Source: Brachynemurus nebulosus
Lineage: Eukaryota > Arthropoda > Insecta > Neuroptera > Myrmeleontidae
Assembly: GCA_035578155.1 (NCBI GenBank)
Contig: JAPWDM010000008.1
Location: 20,980,598-21,044,597 of the forward strand
DNA length: 64,000 nucleotides
Reading direction: 5' to 3'
Position numbers and translations under genes: made by a program. Shown here one piece after another: positions 49,221 to 60,649 of the stretch. The notes below the pieces were generated by a model. That model was not told the origin of the DNA. It made no database searches and worked only from the letters and a program-made list of their open reading frames with translations. The stretch's first letter is position 1. Each line of letters begins with the position of its first letter.

Positions 49221-50980
49221 TCAGTTACGTTGACGAGCACCAACCAGGAGATTTTGTAACTAACTTAGTATTTTACTAAAAGAGTGAACAATTGATGATT
49301 TCAATTACTTTCTATACTAATGTAGTATTTACAGTTGTGGAGTATTTTACTAATGAAGTATTTAAAATATTCTCTTGAGAGTAAACAATTGCTGCTGTGC
49401 ACAACTCTGGAGTATAATACTAAAGTCGTAAGTAAGAGAGTATTTAAAGCTAAAATATACTCTTACCCACTAGCAGGAGTATGTAAAAGAGTATCTTTAA
49501 AAAACATTGGTGACCTGCATTTTTGTGCCTTCTTTTCGGCTTATTTTCGCAATTTAACATTTTTTTTGGATTTTTAATTAGATGTTGTAATATGGTAATA
49601 AAATTATATTAAATACTAGCCGTACCCGTGACGTTGTTCACGCGAAACGTTGAGTAGTTTCTTTTTCCAATTTGTAGTTTCTTGCAACACAAAATGCATT
49701 AAATTGTCTCCAAATTGGCAATTGTGTATTTATTGTATTTTTCGGTACACAATTAGCAACATTTTTTTTTATTTAAAATTCAGAAAAATTTCCAGACTAT
49801 ATACAAAATTTATTTACAATTTTTGTTACTATAGTTACGAAATTTATGAAATATGTAAATTGGCGTAATGTGTGTAGATGCTCAAAATAGTTTTTCCATT
49901 TTCCCGTGGGAATGAGACATTTTCCCGGAATAAAAAGTATCTTAGATATTGACCCAGGTAATAAGTTATCATCACACCAAATTTCATTAAAATCCGTCCA
50001 GTAGTTTTTACGTGATGCGTGAACAGACAAACAGACAGACAGAGACAGATTTACAGTTTTATTATATGTATAGATTACAGTCAGTTTCCGATTATTTGGG
50101 GGCAAATTAAATTAGCCAGGCTGAATGTGAAAACCCAGCCACTGCGTGCGTACCTTAATATTTTTTCTTCTAAATAATTTTTAAACGCAATTAAAGTCAA
50201 GTAAAGAAAAAGAAAATTGATTAAAAAGTAAAGCAGTTAGAGACATCAGACATTTCTGTGTAACTTGGTATAATTATTATTTATTCATTTTTCGTTATCT
50301 CTATTTCATCTTGTTTCCACTGTTTTAGTTTACTTTTTACGCAGTCTGGTTTTTTGATTTTTTAAATTAACTTTCATTAATTTTTTTTTCAATTTAATTT
50401 TGGACTAACCATGATTTTGATTTGTCCGTTCTTGTTCTCCCCATTACTGTACCGGGTAATCGGTGTTGACTGTATTTTGACAATATAGATGGTGTTCTTA
50501 ATGAAGATAATACGTCTGAGTCTACAGTACGAATTGCTCAAGATAGAAAAGACAGGCGTGTATACAATCAAGCTTTTTATTTGGGGGTTGGGGGACGGGG
50601 GTATACGCGCCAAATACGAAAAATGAAAGAGATAAATTTTTCTAATTAATTTTCAAAATTTTCAGAAAAAATAAACTAAGAAACTAAAAATTTGTTCTCT
50701 GAAGATTTTTTGTTTATAGTGGATGCCACCCAAATCAAAATTTTTAACTTTTTCTGATAAAATTTTTATGTTACATCACACATTTCTAATAACTAAAAGA
50801 GCATTTGGAGAAAACTAAAGTAGTTGAAACTAAAGAAGTATCTTGTAAATGAGCTCTCCGAGCAAAGCTAATGTAGTAAAATACTAAAGTAGTATAATAA
50901 TAGTTCTTTAGTTCTAACTAAAGTAGTTTGCAAAACTAAAGTAGTAAATTTCTCTGATTTGGTGCTCATCAGCCTTAGTG
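49221..50980. mobile_element. Probable TIR element with ACTAAAGTAGT repeats, Helitron nested
   Basis: The left TGACGAGCACCAACCAGGAG and right TTGGTGCTCATCAGCC are inverse with mismatches. Both subterminal regions are filled with variants of ACTAAAGTAGT/GTATTTTACTAA (49259-49490 and 50797-50945). A Helitron (49616-50074) is nested. TSD is not clear, so boundaries are approximate. Confidence 0.5.
49616..50074 (-). mobile_element. Non-autonomous Helitron, second copy
   Basis: In inverse orientation it ends with CTAG (49616-49619), preceded by the CGTGAACAACGTCACG hairpin region, and starts TCTATACATATAATAAAACT at 50074. It is flanked by A and T as Helitrons are. It shares both ends and CCGTCCAGTAGTTTTTACGT with 17420-18122 but is shorter (459 bp). 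Confidence 0.75.
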
Positions 50981-51058
50981 TTCTTATACATATGTAGATA
51001 GCATTCAAGTTACTGTTCCTTAAATTAGTGTAACAAAATAAAATAATTATTCTTTTCC

Positions 51059-51131
<73 letters not shown>

Positions 51132-52036
51132 CTATTTCAAATACAATTGATGATGAGTCAAAGTTAAAAAATTAAATTATTCTAATCTTTTCTGAATATC
51201 ATTTTCGTATTCTGGGGACTTCAAAACATTTCTGTTACAGTCCCGGGTTCAAGTGGCGTCATGAGAACGGTCATAGTAGCCTAAATTTCCAGAATGGAAA
51301 TTCGTAAAATGACAATAACTGTACTCTTCGTTCACAGAGTTTATTTTCAGTTAAAATTTTATATATGTTGAAAACATATTAAAGTTCTACCATTTGTTCA
51401 GAATTGCCAGATCGTTTCCATGTAGGTCATACTACCTCTGACTGTACGAATTTGCACAAAATGCAATAAATTGTTATATTGTTGTACGGAATTTGTTTCA
51501 AGGTCTCACAAGTTAACTCTGCACCGAGCCCCGCCCGCTTTTGGTCGGGCCGACTCTGACTACTAATGTAAATACAAGTTTCATTTAATGTTTTACTATG
51601 CCAGATGCACATCGATTCTAGATTCTACTAAATTCTACAACATCACACCGTACTAGAATAATATTGTAAGTTACAAGTATTTAATAAAACGCCAGTCGCT
51701 TATATGGTAGGTATTGTATCATAACTCCATATATATTGATGTCATGCTACTTAGACTATGGAGAATATGATTTGAAAATAACGATAAATTTCGAAATGTG
51801 CTCAACAACTTTCTCGTCTTCATTCTAAACACGTATACGATTACAGTGAATCTTCTTTAACACACACTTTAACTGAAATATGAACAGTTTTGTTGACGAA
51901 TATCTAATTTACATTTACTTTGTTAAAATCCATATAAGATAATATAAAATATGACAAGTCGGCTTTAAGTTTAACAACTACTTATTAGTTAGCTCTTGCA
52001 AGAGAGCTGCTCTATCCTATGGACAATGTTAATATG
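50981..52036. other. Spacer with an R1 fragment (51064-51312)
   Basis: A (TA)n tract at 51064-51129 and, after some 60 bp of other sequence, ATATCATTTTCGTATTC, GTTACAGTCCCGGGTTCAAG, GGCGTCATGAGAACGG and AAATTTCCAGAATGGAAATT form one R1 arm in plus orientation. The remainder has no gene I recognise. Confidence 0.55.
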
Positions 52037-52254
52037 CAGGGCCGGAACTTGGGGTTGGGGGGCAGGCAGGGCATGTGCCCCCGGCGACAGATATTTGGGA
52101 GCGCCAAAAAATGAACTAAGAGGGCGCTAAAAGTAGATATGAGTTTTTTTTGCTCGTCCCTTGTTTTTTGGGAGGAAAAAATAAATATTTTTTTCTACAG
52201 GGACGCCATTTTTGAACCCTGCCCCGGCCGTCACTTACGCTAGGTCCGGCTCTG
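52037..52254. mobile_element. hAT-type MITE with exact 8-bp TSD
   Basis: This 218-bp unit starts CAGGGCCGGAACTTGG and ends AGGTCCGGCTCTG. Identical octamers TTAATATG flank it (52029-52036 and 52255-52262). Its interior TTTTTTTTGCTCGTCCCTTG matches 37991-38191 and 21852-22232 in part, so these are related subfamilies. Confidence 0.85.
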
Positions 52255-52262
52255 TTAATATG

Positions 52263-52517
52263 AAAGAATATACTTTCAGAATCTAAATACTCCTAAGAAA
52301 TTAAATATTTTTGGATATTTATCGAAAATGCTGAAAATATATAGAGGGTGAATCGTTTTACCACAATGAGAAAATTAAGAGCTTTTACTGGTTATCGAGT
52401 CATTGAACATCAAAACAGTAATTACACTAATCCTTTGGTTTAAGGAAAGGTAATTGCGTATGTATTGATCATACGGATAAAAAAATAACATGTAAGCAAG
52501 TTTTATACAAACAAGCC

Positions 52518-52595
<78 letters not shown>

Positions 52596-54012
52596 GGAAT
52601 TTTATTAACTCTCACACCTTTCGGTGAATTTTACTAAAATTTTATCTGATGATTTAGAACAGAATTTTTTGGGAAGAACATAGATTTTTTATAAAATAAT
52701 AAATAATATTCGAAAAAGTTAACTAATTAGAAATCTGCTTTAATAACATGTAATTTTTCCCATAAATAACAGACGAGAAATACGAGATGTATTAATTTTG
52801 TATTCGAAAATATACTAAGTATAATATTATTTTATAAAAAAAGTATGTTGTTTCCAACAAATCTCTTACTATGTCATAGTAAAATTTTATCAAAATTCAC
52901 CAAAAGGTATTTTTTATTGCTAATCAGTTTAGTGTCTGTAGTACATCACTTAAACACATTCATGATACGCCACTGTTTTCTTATCTCTTATTTGACTCTA
53001 TTTGTGCAACATGTTGTAACTTGTTTGAAATGAAAACTTCAATATCCTTGCCGCAGATGAGTATACAATAAAATCAGACAGAAATACGCACACACACAGA
53101 CACACATACATTTGCAGTTCTAACAAATAATAATAATGTGTATGTATAGTTTTAAATTTACTCTATTCAACAAGTGAAAATCGTGAAAATCATTTGTTCG
53201 TGTGTTTTCTGTTCATTTCTTTCTCCGTCATATTTATTATTCGAAATTTTAAATTAACCATAAATCATGTGCAAGTAGCTGTAGCATTCACGGATTTAGA
53301 ATAAGCGTAATATGACAACGTCATTCTAAATCTTATATAAAAAAAAATCTGCTTAACTTCGATATACTTCAGTCATATTTGCCAAATCATTAATAATGAT
53401 TTGTATAAATATAATGTACAAAAAAAAAAAAACAATCTAATGAGATAAATTTGAATAATTTGATGCGCAGTTGAACCTGGAACCATGAATAATGGTCTTC
53501 TCTAGGGATCCGTTTTAGCACCGCTTCTATCCAACCGATATACATCGTATTGATCTTTGTAGGTCCTGGCTTCTCAATGGTTAGAGTTTTCCACAACTTT
53601 CGGAATAAAGTATAAAATATTTAAGTACATCTTTTACTATTTATCATAAAAACGGATAAATATATTTAACAATGTTATTATGATGATCACAAAACATTTA
53701 TCTTATTAATTTCCAATGTACCTTATTAAAAATATGTATTTTAGAATTTTTAAATCCTTAAAAGAATATACATTTTCCTTAAGTGTGTTGAATGGTTTAT
53801 TTCACAATTTTCCCATCAGTGGCTCCACATATAGGATTTCATTCTATCCAAAGTTGTCCATTCTAACGTTTTCTCCCTCTTTATTACGCCATTCTGTAAC
53901 ATCTTACTTTATTTAGCGGATAAAAAGCCGTTTATCAAAATGAGGGACTAGATAATATTTCATAGATTAAGCAGAAAAAGAAAAAAGAAATAGCAACTTT
54001 AAAACAAAAAAA
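52263..54012. other. AT-rich spacer with (TA)n tract
   Basis: A (TA)n tract lies at 52520-52591. A segment at about 53575-53660 (GGTTAGAGTTTTCCACAACT) is similar to 59160-59240, a further dispersed repeat. Open frames at 52845-53033 and 53390-53916 show no recognisable domain. Confidence 0.4.
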
Positions 54013-54327
54013 AATACCCCTGTCGAAGCATCCTGCATAACATAGCGAATTTCCATTTACAAAAGTACGTTTTTCTCGGAAACTAGTTGATATAGAGTAA
54101 TTGTAAATAAAAAATACCTTCTTTATGTGATTTTTCCGCCTCATTCCGCCAAATTGTTTTCGTGAAACGAAATTTTTCGTGTAAAAAATTTGGCGGAATT
54201 AAGCGGAAAAATCACATAAAGGTCTTTTTTATTTACAATTAATCTATATCAACTAGTTTCCGAGAAAAACGTACTTTTGTAAATGGAAATTCGCTATGTT
54301 ATACAGGATGCTGCGACAGGGGTATTC
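54013..54327. repeat. Long palindrome built from one R1 end
   Basis: About 150-bp arms are nearly perfect inverses. Left: AAATACCCCTGTCGAAGCAT, GCGAATTTCCATTTAC, TCGGAAACTAGTTGATATAG, ATTCCGCCAAATT. Right: AATTTGGCGGAATTAAGCGG, ATCAACTAGTTTCCGAG, AAATGGAAATTCGCTATG, GATGCTGCGACAGGGGTATT. Each arm is the outer ~150 bp of R1, joined head to head. Confidence 0.8.
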
Positions 54328-54429
54328 CATTTTTTGAAGTGGTACCTCCTCCTTGAGGTCGCTCAAAAAAATCGGATGGTGGGTCCAGAACTGTCCAAAT
54401 CCTGCTACTGACTTTTTTTTCTTATTTTC

Positions 54430-54700
54430 TGCTAACCTAGAATAATAGTTCAAAAACCTTTTTTATGTGATTTTTTTCCGTCTTTGCAATGGTGTAAAAA
54501 AATGTGGCAAAAACTTTTAAATTATCGCAAATTTTGGCAAAAAACTAATTTTTTGCAAGAACAAAAGCCATGTTCCTGGCACTCGATGTGTTTGGCTGAA
54601 GAACTCATCCAAGATTTTTGGATTTCCAACGTTGTCACCAAATTTCGTAAAGCTAGCAGTTTTTCCTGAAGAGTTATTGTGCTGATACATATATACATAC

Positions 54701-54788
<88 letters not shown>

Positions 54789-54904
54789 TTTAGTGAATAT
54801 TATTTTCGGTTTCTAGGGACCTCAAAACAAATTTCTGCCATAGTCACGTCATGACACCTACTGTAATAGCTGAATTTCCAGAATTCTTTCTGGAAATTCG
54901 CTAA
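54430..54904 (+). repeat. Dispersed repeat R1 copy with (TA)n core
   Basis: Very similar to 63170-63716: CAAGAACAAAAGCCATGTTC, CTCATCCAAGATTTTTGGA, CAACGTTGTCACCAAATTTC, (CATA)n then (TA)n at 54702-54785, ATTTTAGTGAATATTATTTT, GGTTTCTAGGGACCTC, GTCATGACACCTACTG and GAATTCTTTCTGGAAATTCG. It lies just downstream of the serine protease gene's last exon. Confidence 0.85.
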
Positions 54905-55001
54905 AACAAAAATGATATTCGTATTATTTATTAAAACGAACAATGCAGCAATCTATCTTATGAAATTCAAAGCCTTGAAATGCAAACAGACAAACTAGAT
55001 T

Positions 55002-55007
55002 TTTATT
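55002..55007 (-). promoter_or_regulatory. Poly(A) signal AATAAA of the serine protease gene
   Basis: AATAAA on the minus strand, about 70 bases after the stop codon at 55078-55076. Position and strand fit, although such hexamers are frequent in AT-rich DNA. Confidence 0.55.
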
Positions 55008-55075
55008 AAATAAAAAATAAAATAAAAAAATGGAAATTTGATTAAAAAATATAGTTTAATTTTGATATCCATGAA

Positions 55076-55210
55076 TTAATCATTAAATTTAATTTTGATA
55101 TTAATAAATCTCAAATATCGTGCAACTTTAGTATAAACTGATGGACTTTTACCACATCCGCCACGGCTTCCTATAAATGAAGCAATACCCACAACAATCG
55201 GCTCACCATG
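55076..55210 (-). CDS. Serine protease (S1A), last coding exon
   Basis: Encodes the C-terminal 44 residues of a chymotrypsin-fold serine protease: HGEPIVVGIASF, then GSRGGCGKSPSVYTKVARYL, then Arg-Phe-Ile and a basic tail ending Phe-Asn-Asp-stop. VVGIASF is the usual Val-Gly-Ile-x-Ser-(Trp/Phe) strand at chymotrypsin residues 210-215. The Cys would be Cys220, paired with Cys191 of the previous exon. PSVYTKVARYLRFI is the Pro-x-Val-Tyr-Thr-x-Val...Ile terminal helix. The exon follows TTCGCAG, a good acceptor, and starts in phase 0, matching the previous exon's phase 0 donor. The partner exon is at 63868-63753. It is likely secreted or digestive, but the N-terminus is outside the window. Confidence 0.8.
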   Translation of the reverse strand, partial: HGEPIVVGIASFIGSRGGCGKSPSVYTKVARYLRFINIKIKFND

Positions 55211-55291
55211 CTGCGAACACAATTTAGGAATATATGCATTAAACTTACATTATTTCTTTACATAATTAGTCCAGTGCAGTTAGGTTTATAC

Positions 55292-55902
55292 TAGAGATGA
55301 TCGATATATCGATAACTGTTATTTTATAACTAGTATAGAAAGATAACAGTTATCCTCAATAACTGGAATATACAGTAACTGGTTACTTAAATAACTCCTT
55401 TGGAAATATTGATAACATAGGTCAATATTAATATATTCGAAAGCAAGGATCACAGTAATTTATTTTAACCACCTACGTAGAATGTCAAAATAATAACGTC
55501 CCAGGCAAGTTACACATTTTCTATTGGAGCACATTTCCTCACTGATTTTTAAAAAACCCTTAAAAATGAACTATTGTCTATTGTACAGTTATCTATTTGT
55601 ATTTGTAATTTTGTATCCATAAAATTGTTAAAATTGTGTATATAAAGCCTAAATCCTTGTATAGACAAGTATTTGAATAGATATTGCAGTACAATACAGC
55701 AAAAAATGTTCTTTAGTATCCGTCAGTATTATAGGTCTGTGCATATTTCATTAACAGATACGCATATCGAATATCTTACAATATGTTAAAATATCCAAAT
55801 ACCATACCAGTTATTATAATAACTGTTATAAATAACAGTTATTTTTCAGTAACTGTTATTGCAATAACAGTTATTAGAAAATAACCGTTTAGCTCATCTG
55901 TA
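55292..55902. mobile_element. hAT-like non-autonomous element, exact 8-bp TSD
   Basis: The ends TAGAGATGATCG and CTCATCTGTA are inverse and are flanked by the same octamer GTTTATAC (55284-55291 and 55903-55910). The interior holds many copies of ATAACTGTTAT-type palindromic motifs at both ends, likely subterminal repeats. It is inserted in the long serine protease intron, about 80 bp upstream (on the minus strand) of the last exon. Confidence 0.8.
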
Positions 55903-56070
55903 GTTTATACCTCGGAATCCAGTTATAATGGATTGATTTGAATGGTTTTGGATTTTTTGAATTTCTTATGCTCAAGAGTAAAAAGTTTACCTCTTGAAAT
56001 CTTCCGCTTTTTTTTTCTTTTTTTTTTAAGGGTAGTTTAATGAAGATGACGTTACTTTTAGTATAATATA

Positions 56071-57153
56071 CAGGCATCTCCCGAAGAACACGGTACTCGA
56101 AGAACACGGGTCTCAAAGAACACGGGTACCCTTCCTCCGAATTACACGGTTTCAAACAACACGATTTTTAAGGACATATTTATATATCTGATATAAAGTT
56201 ACATCAGTCCTCAATGTACACGAATATGTATATCACATGTGGATTCGATTAACACGAATAAAAATCGTGGTAATTGAATCTGTCATTATAAAAGAAAAAT
56301 GCTAGAAACAAAAACTACTAAAATTTTTGAGAATTTTATAATAGAAATGATAAAGAATATGTAGTAATTTACATATTTAAATTTTGAAAATGTTATTTTC
56401 GACATCAATAATTTTCGATAACGAAAAGCAGGTTTTGACAGTCTCAATATGTTCGGAATACCCATAACTTGCTTCGCTTAAGCCTTCAAAAATTTCGTTA
56501 TTTTTTCGCTACGAAGCACCGTTTACGAGATATTTACGATCAAAAGTTTATGTAGACGTAGACGTAAACTTTTGATCGTAAATATCTCGTAAACGGTGCG
56601 TCGTAGCGAAAAAATAACAAAATTTTTGAAGGCTTAAGCGAAGCAAGTTATGGGTATTCCGAACATATTGAGACTATCAAAACCTACTTTTCGTTATCGA
56701 AAATTATCGATACCACGTAACTTATCATCGATTGGTTATAACTGGTTTCTTTAGGCTCTGTTAGCTCCATTGATTTAGTCACCAATAGCATATTTTCGAA
56801 AAAATTAGTTTTCGATATTTTTCGTAACTTTACGAAAAGTATCGAAAACTAATTTTTTCGAAAATATTCTATTGGTAACCAAATCAGATGGACTAATATA
56901 GAGCTTAAATTAAACAACTATACCAATTTATGATAAGTAGTCCGTTATCGATAATTTTCGAAAGCGAAAAGTAGGTTTTAATAGTCGCAATATGTTTGGA
57001 ATACCCACAACTTGCAAATTAAACGGAATGTTTTTTTTTTATATTTTTTCATTTTCACACTTGTAATAAAAAATGCCTATCTTTTGGTGGTCTCGAACTA
57101 CACGGTTTCAAAGAACACGGAACCAATTAATCGTGTTCTTCGGGGGATTGCTG
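56071..57153. mobile_element. pogo-like MITE carrying internal palindromes
   Basis: The left end CAGGCATCTCCCGAAGAACA and right end TGTTCTTCGGGGGATTGCTG are imperfect inverses flanked by TA (56069-56070 and 57154-57155). AACACGG motifs repeat near both ends. The centre (about 56360-57010) is a block of palindromes that looks like a separate nested insertion. No transposase. Confidence 0.65.
56405..56712. repeat. Near-perfect palindrome, ~145-bp arms
   Basis: AATTTTCGATAACGAAAAGC...CGTTTACGAGATATTTACGA on the left is mirrored on the right around a short GTAGACGTAGACG centre. A second hairpin follows at about 56789-56880 (ATATTTTCGAAAAAATTAGT and inverse). A third partial copy of the left arm lies at 56945-57015 (CGATAATTTTCGAAAGCGAA). 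Nested in the 56071-57153 MITE. Confidence 0.75.
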
Positions 57154-57261
57154 TATTCTTTTTTGCAGCTATATTTTTCTTTTCTTTTGAGAATTACTTA
57201 AATTCTATATAATGTATACAAAGGGATAGCAAACGTCCTTGAAAGGTAGGTATTGCATGTA

Positions 57262-57571
57262 CAGTAAGACCTCGATAATCCGGCCTAAATGGGCGGCCGG
57301 TAGGCCGGATTTACGAAAAATCCGGACCATCGAGAGACCGTTTAAACGACCGTTATAGCTTCTCTAACTACTGTTCTATGTATTGGGTTTGTAGGCAATT
57401 CTGTGTTTCGCGTGATTAATTACTGTACAATACAATTCTATTTTGTACTGTACTAATTGACTGTAAATATAGAATATAAATGTGTGTAAAATTGTATCTA
57501 CTAATTGTGAAATCGGGCCGGATTACTGAACGGTCTGGATTTTCGAAGGCTGAATTATCGAGGTACTACTG
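57262..57571. mobile_element. pogo-like MITE with CAGTARKACCTCGATAAT ends
   Basis: The left end CAGTAAGACCTCGATAATCC and the right end ATTATCGAGGTACTACTG are inverse and flanked by TA (57260-57261 and 57572-57573). The 310-bp interior has further CCGGAT/ATCCGG motifs. No transposase. Confidence 0.7.
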
Positions 57572-57573
57572 TA

Positions 57574-58117
57574 TAAGAAGAATAGGAATAGAATGCGAAA
57601 GTAGTGATAGCGACGAGTTCGAGGAACAGATGATTCTCTACTAGGAATACAGTCATGGTTGCCAGATTGGGAGTACTTCCGCAATTTGGGCGGATTTCAA
57701 ACATGTCTCGCACTCATAATTTGTATTGGGCGATTTTCCACAACTTGGGCTATTTTGAAAGTAGTCCATATGATAACTAAACACGTTTAAATTTTTAATA
57801 TTTTTCTTTATTTTTGAAAATTTATTATTTTGTTCTTGGTTCATTCCAATTCTTTTAACTTTTACTACATATATAGGTACTTGTTGTGCCGTTTCTATTT
57901 TATATATGGAAATGACTGTATTGTTTGCAGAAATTCGAGAAATATATAACCACATAATATATAAATATGTATGCATATATAAGTACACATAACATCTATC
58001 CATTCTCGATCCAACTATCCATTATCGATAGCCAGATTTTCAAATATTTTAAGTTATTTACTGTACAGTATTATCCTTATTAGAAATGTAATTATGTATG
58101 CATACAACAATAATTTT
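57574..58117. other. Intronic spacer without recognised feature
   Basis: Lies within the long intron of the serine protease gene. The 116-codon minus-strand frame at 57653-58003 has no recognisable domain. Confidence 0.4.
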
Positions 58118-58782
58118 TGCGTAATGCATGCACATGCCCAAAATGGTTTTTTTTATTTTCCCGTGGGAATAAGATATTTTCCCGGAATAAAAAGTATCTT
58201 AAATGTTGACTTAAGTAAAAAGTTATCACCAAACCAAATTTCATCTAAATCCGTTCAATAAGTTTCCGTAATGTGTGCACATGTTAAAAATGGTTTTTCC
58301 ATTTTCCCATGGGAATAAGATATTTTCCCAGAGTAAGGAGTATCTTAAATGTTAACTCAGGTAATAAATTATCACCACACACACAAAATTTCATCAAAAT
58401 CCGTTCAATAATTTTCCGTACTGTGTGCACATGTTAAAAATGGTTTTTCTATTTTCCCGTGGGAATAAGATACTTTCTCGGATTAAAAAGTATCTTAGAA
58501 GTTGACCTAGTTATCATCATACCTAATTTCATCAAAATCCGTTCAGTAGTTTTTGCATGATGCGTGAACAGGCAGCCTGACACACAGACAAACAGACAAA
58601 CAGACAGGCAGACAGACAGACAGACAGACAGGCAGACAGAAAGACAGAAAAAAATTTAAAAATCGATGTTTTGATATTTCCATCGATAACTATAGTTATT
58701 TACAGTACCAGTACAATTTTCAAAAAAATATTCCATATACAGAAACGGTCTCGTTACAGTTTATTATAAGAGTATGTATAGA
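58118..58782 (-). mobile_element. 3'-truncated Helitron with tandem internal units
   Basis: The 5' terminus is TCTATACATACTCTTATAAT at 58782, followed by ACTGTAACGAGACC as in 17420-18122. Three tandem units of about 150 bp follow, each with ATTTTCCCRTGGGAATAAGA, AAAATCCGTTCA and GTGTGCACATGTTAAAAATG. A (CAGA)n tract lies near 58580-58640. No CTAG end was found. Confidence 0.65.
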
Positions 58783-59889
58783 TAATTGCCCTTTTAACGA
58801 AATATAAGAATCATTATTTTCGTAAAAAAAAATTCTAAAAATTTCGATAATTGCATTTTTAATTGATATCTATAATTTTTTTTTATTTTTTCCGAAAATT
58901 TACGAATTTCCAAAAATGCGGTAATTTTAAATGGGTAAACTTTTTACTTTATGCCATTAGAACCCCCCCCCCCCCCAAAAAAAAAAAAATCATTGAAATC
59001 CATTCATTATAAATGTATTCCGTCTTTTTCTCTTAATAATGACCAATTGCACTGGACAGTATGTTGCAGGAATATCGTAAAAAAAGTTTCATTATAATAA
59101 TAACTTCAGTTTAATATTACTCAATGGACAGGCATTATGTCCGGGTTTCCCAGTGGCTAGAGTTTTTTACAGCTTTCGAGATAAAATATAGGGCCTTTAA
59201 GTGCATTTTTTTTTACGGATTATCATGAGAAAACCCCAATCACAATATACTGCTTAACGTAGTGAATTACCAATTACAAAAATTACTTCGTCTCGAAAAC
59301 CTGTTTACATAGGATAAGAGTAAAAAAAAACTATTGGTTCTAGAAATGTGAAATTTTGCGCAGCGATTCCTTATGTAACGCAGAAGGAAACATTAAGCTC
59401 TAAGAGGAAATTTTTGGAAATCTTTTCCCTCAGGAGAGTTAATGTGGAAATGAAAATTTATATAGAAAACCAATGAGTCTAAAAACGTTCAGTTATGCCC
59501 AAAGGTTCCTTATATAAAGTAGGTCACAAAGAAGAATTTTTTGAAAAACCACCCTCGATGGGTTTAAAATAGAGGATGAAAATTTATATAAACTAGCTTT
59601 TGTCGAACTAAACGATTTCACGCAAAGTCGCGGACAAAATTTAAATTTAAATAATTGTATAATATATAATTTTTTAAATTTACTTTTTTATTTAGGTCCT
59701 TTTAATATAGCTAAATATATTATATTTTGCTACTGATGTTTTTGCCAAATATACCAATTTTATAACGTCTCTGGAGAAGAGCAATAAAAACGAAAAAAGG
59801 TTACTAAAACGATGGAAACAGGATAAACTAGAAAAAGAGAAAAATAAGTAAAAATAATGCAGTCGGAGGCATATATCAAGTCAAAGAGA
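58783..59889. other. Intronic spacer with decayed repeats
   Basis: Holds a poly(C)/poly(A) junction near 58966-58990. At 59155-59330 lie a segment similar to 53575-53660 and a decayed R1 end (CACAATATACTGCTTAACG, ACCTGTTTACATAGGAT). At 59595-59640 AACTAGCTTTTGTC resembles an inverse Helitron 3' end. No exon recognised. Confidence 0.4.
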
Positions 59890-60482
59890 ATGGGGTATTT
59901 GACAATTTTTTAAAATCCATCTTAGTGTGTTTATTACTTCTTACTAAACTCATAATACACATTTTTAAATTATTTTGTACTATATTTTTAATAAAAATCA
60001 CGGATCAAATTTCAGTTTTTAAAAAGATCGCCAAAACGATGCTTTCTGTGACGTCAAATCGTATGACGTCATTGGCTCTAAAACACTGAGTAGTAGTAGT
60101 AGGTCTAGTAATGAAAATTAATAATTAAAATTTTTTTTCATAGTTACCAAAAAAGTAAACAGTTTTTTTCCTAACTACAAATATAATACCTACTGTTGTG
60201 TTTCATTTAAATGGCAGCGATTTTGTCGGGTGATTGAGGTAAGGGGATTGTAATATGAATTTCATATCTATAGATACTATTGTATCTTCAATATCTAGAT
60301 ACATAATATGTACTAACATATTTGACAGTTGATTTTTTTGTTTCGAATCATTTCTAAAATTTGTAAATAAAAAATAATAACTAAATTAATGCACAAAAAT
60401 TTTAATCCTTTACTATTTTTATAAGTTTGTTTTGTTATAAAATATTTGTAACGTGTTTATGCTATAATTTTTTTTATCGAAA

Positions 60483-60581
60483 ATGAATGAAGAAGCCAGC
60501 AGTTCCCAAACAATTCAAGGACAGTTAAAAAGCAGCAAATTTTTTTGCCGTGGCAAAACTATCCATACGGAGGGTCGAACA
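60483..60581 (+). CDS. DD82E transposase, exon 1
   Basis: ATG at 60483 opens 33 codons, MNEEASSSQTIQGQLKSSKF followed by FCRGKTIHTEGRT, ending at ACA before GTGAGT, a consensus donor. The Arg-Gly-Lys-Thr...Glu-Gly-Arg motif continues directly into exon 2 (Ile-Val-Asn-Lys-Val), a pattern I know from many arthropod transposases of this type, just before the first HTH. The phase 0 junction and good splice sites decide the start: without this exon the frame would have to begin at a TTG. The intron is 60582-60649 (68 bp, ending TTTTAG). Confidence 0.8.
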
Positions 60582-60649
60582 GTGAGTTCACATTCATATC
60601 TTATTAATTTTGTTTATATAAAAAATAACGAATTTATTTTTAATTTTAG

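Noticed and set aside
51511..51563. GC-rich patch as a structured RNA or 5S fragment
   Set aside because: No internal control region or stable conserved fold could be recognised.
57653..58003. 116-codon minus-strand frame as a protease-intron gene
   Set aside because: Low-complexity AT-rich translation without domain, and it starts within decayed repeat-like sequence.
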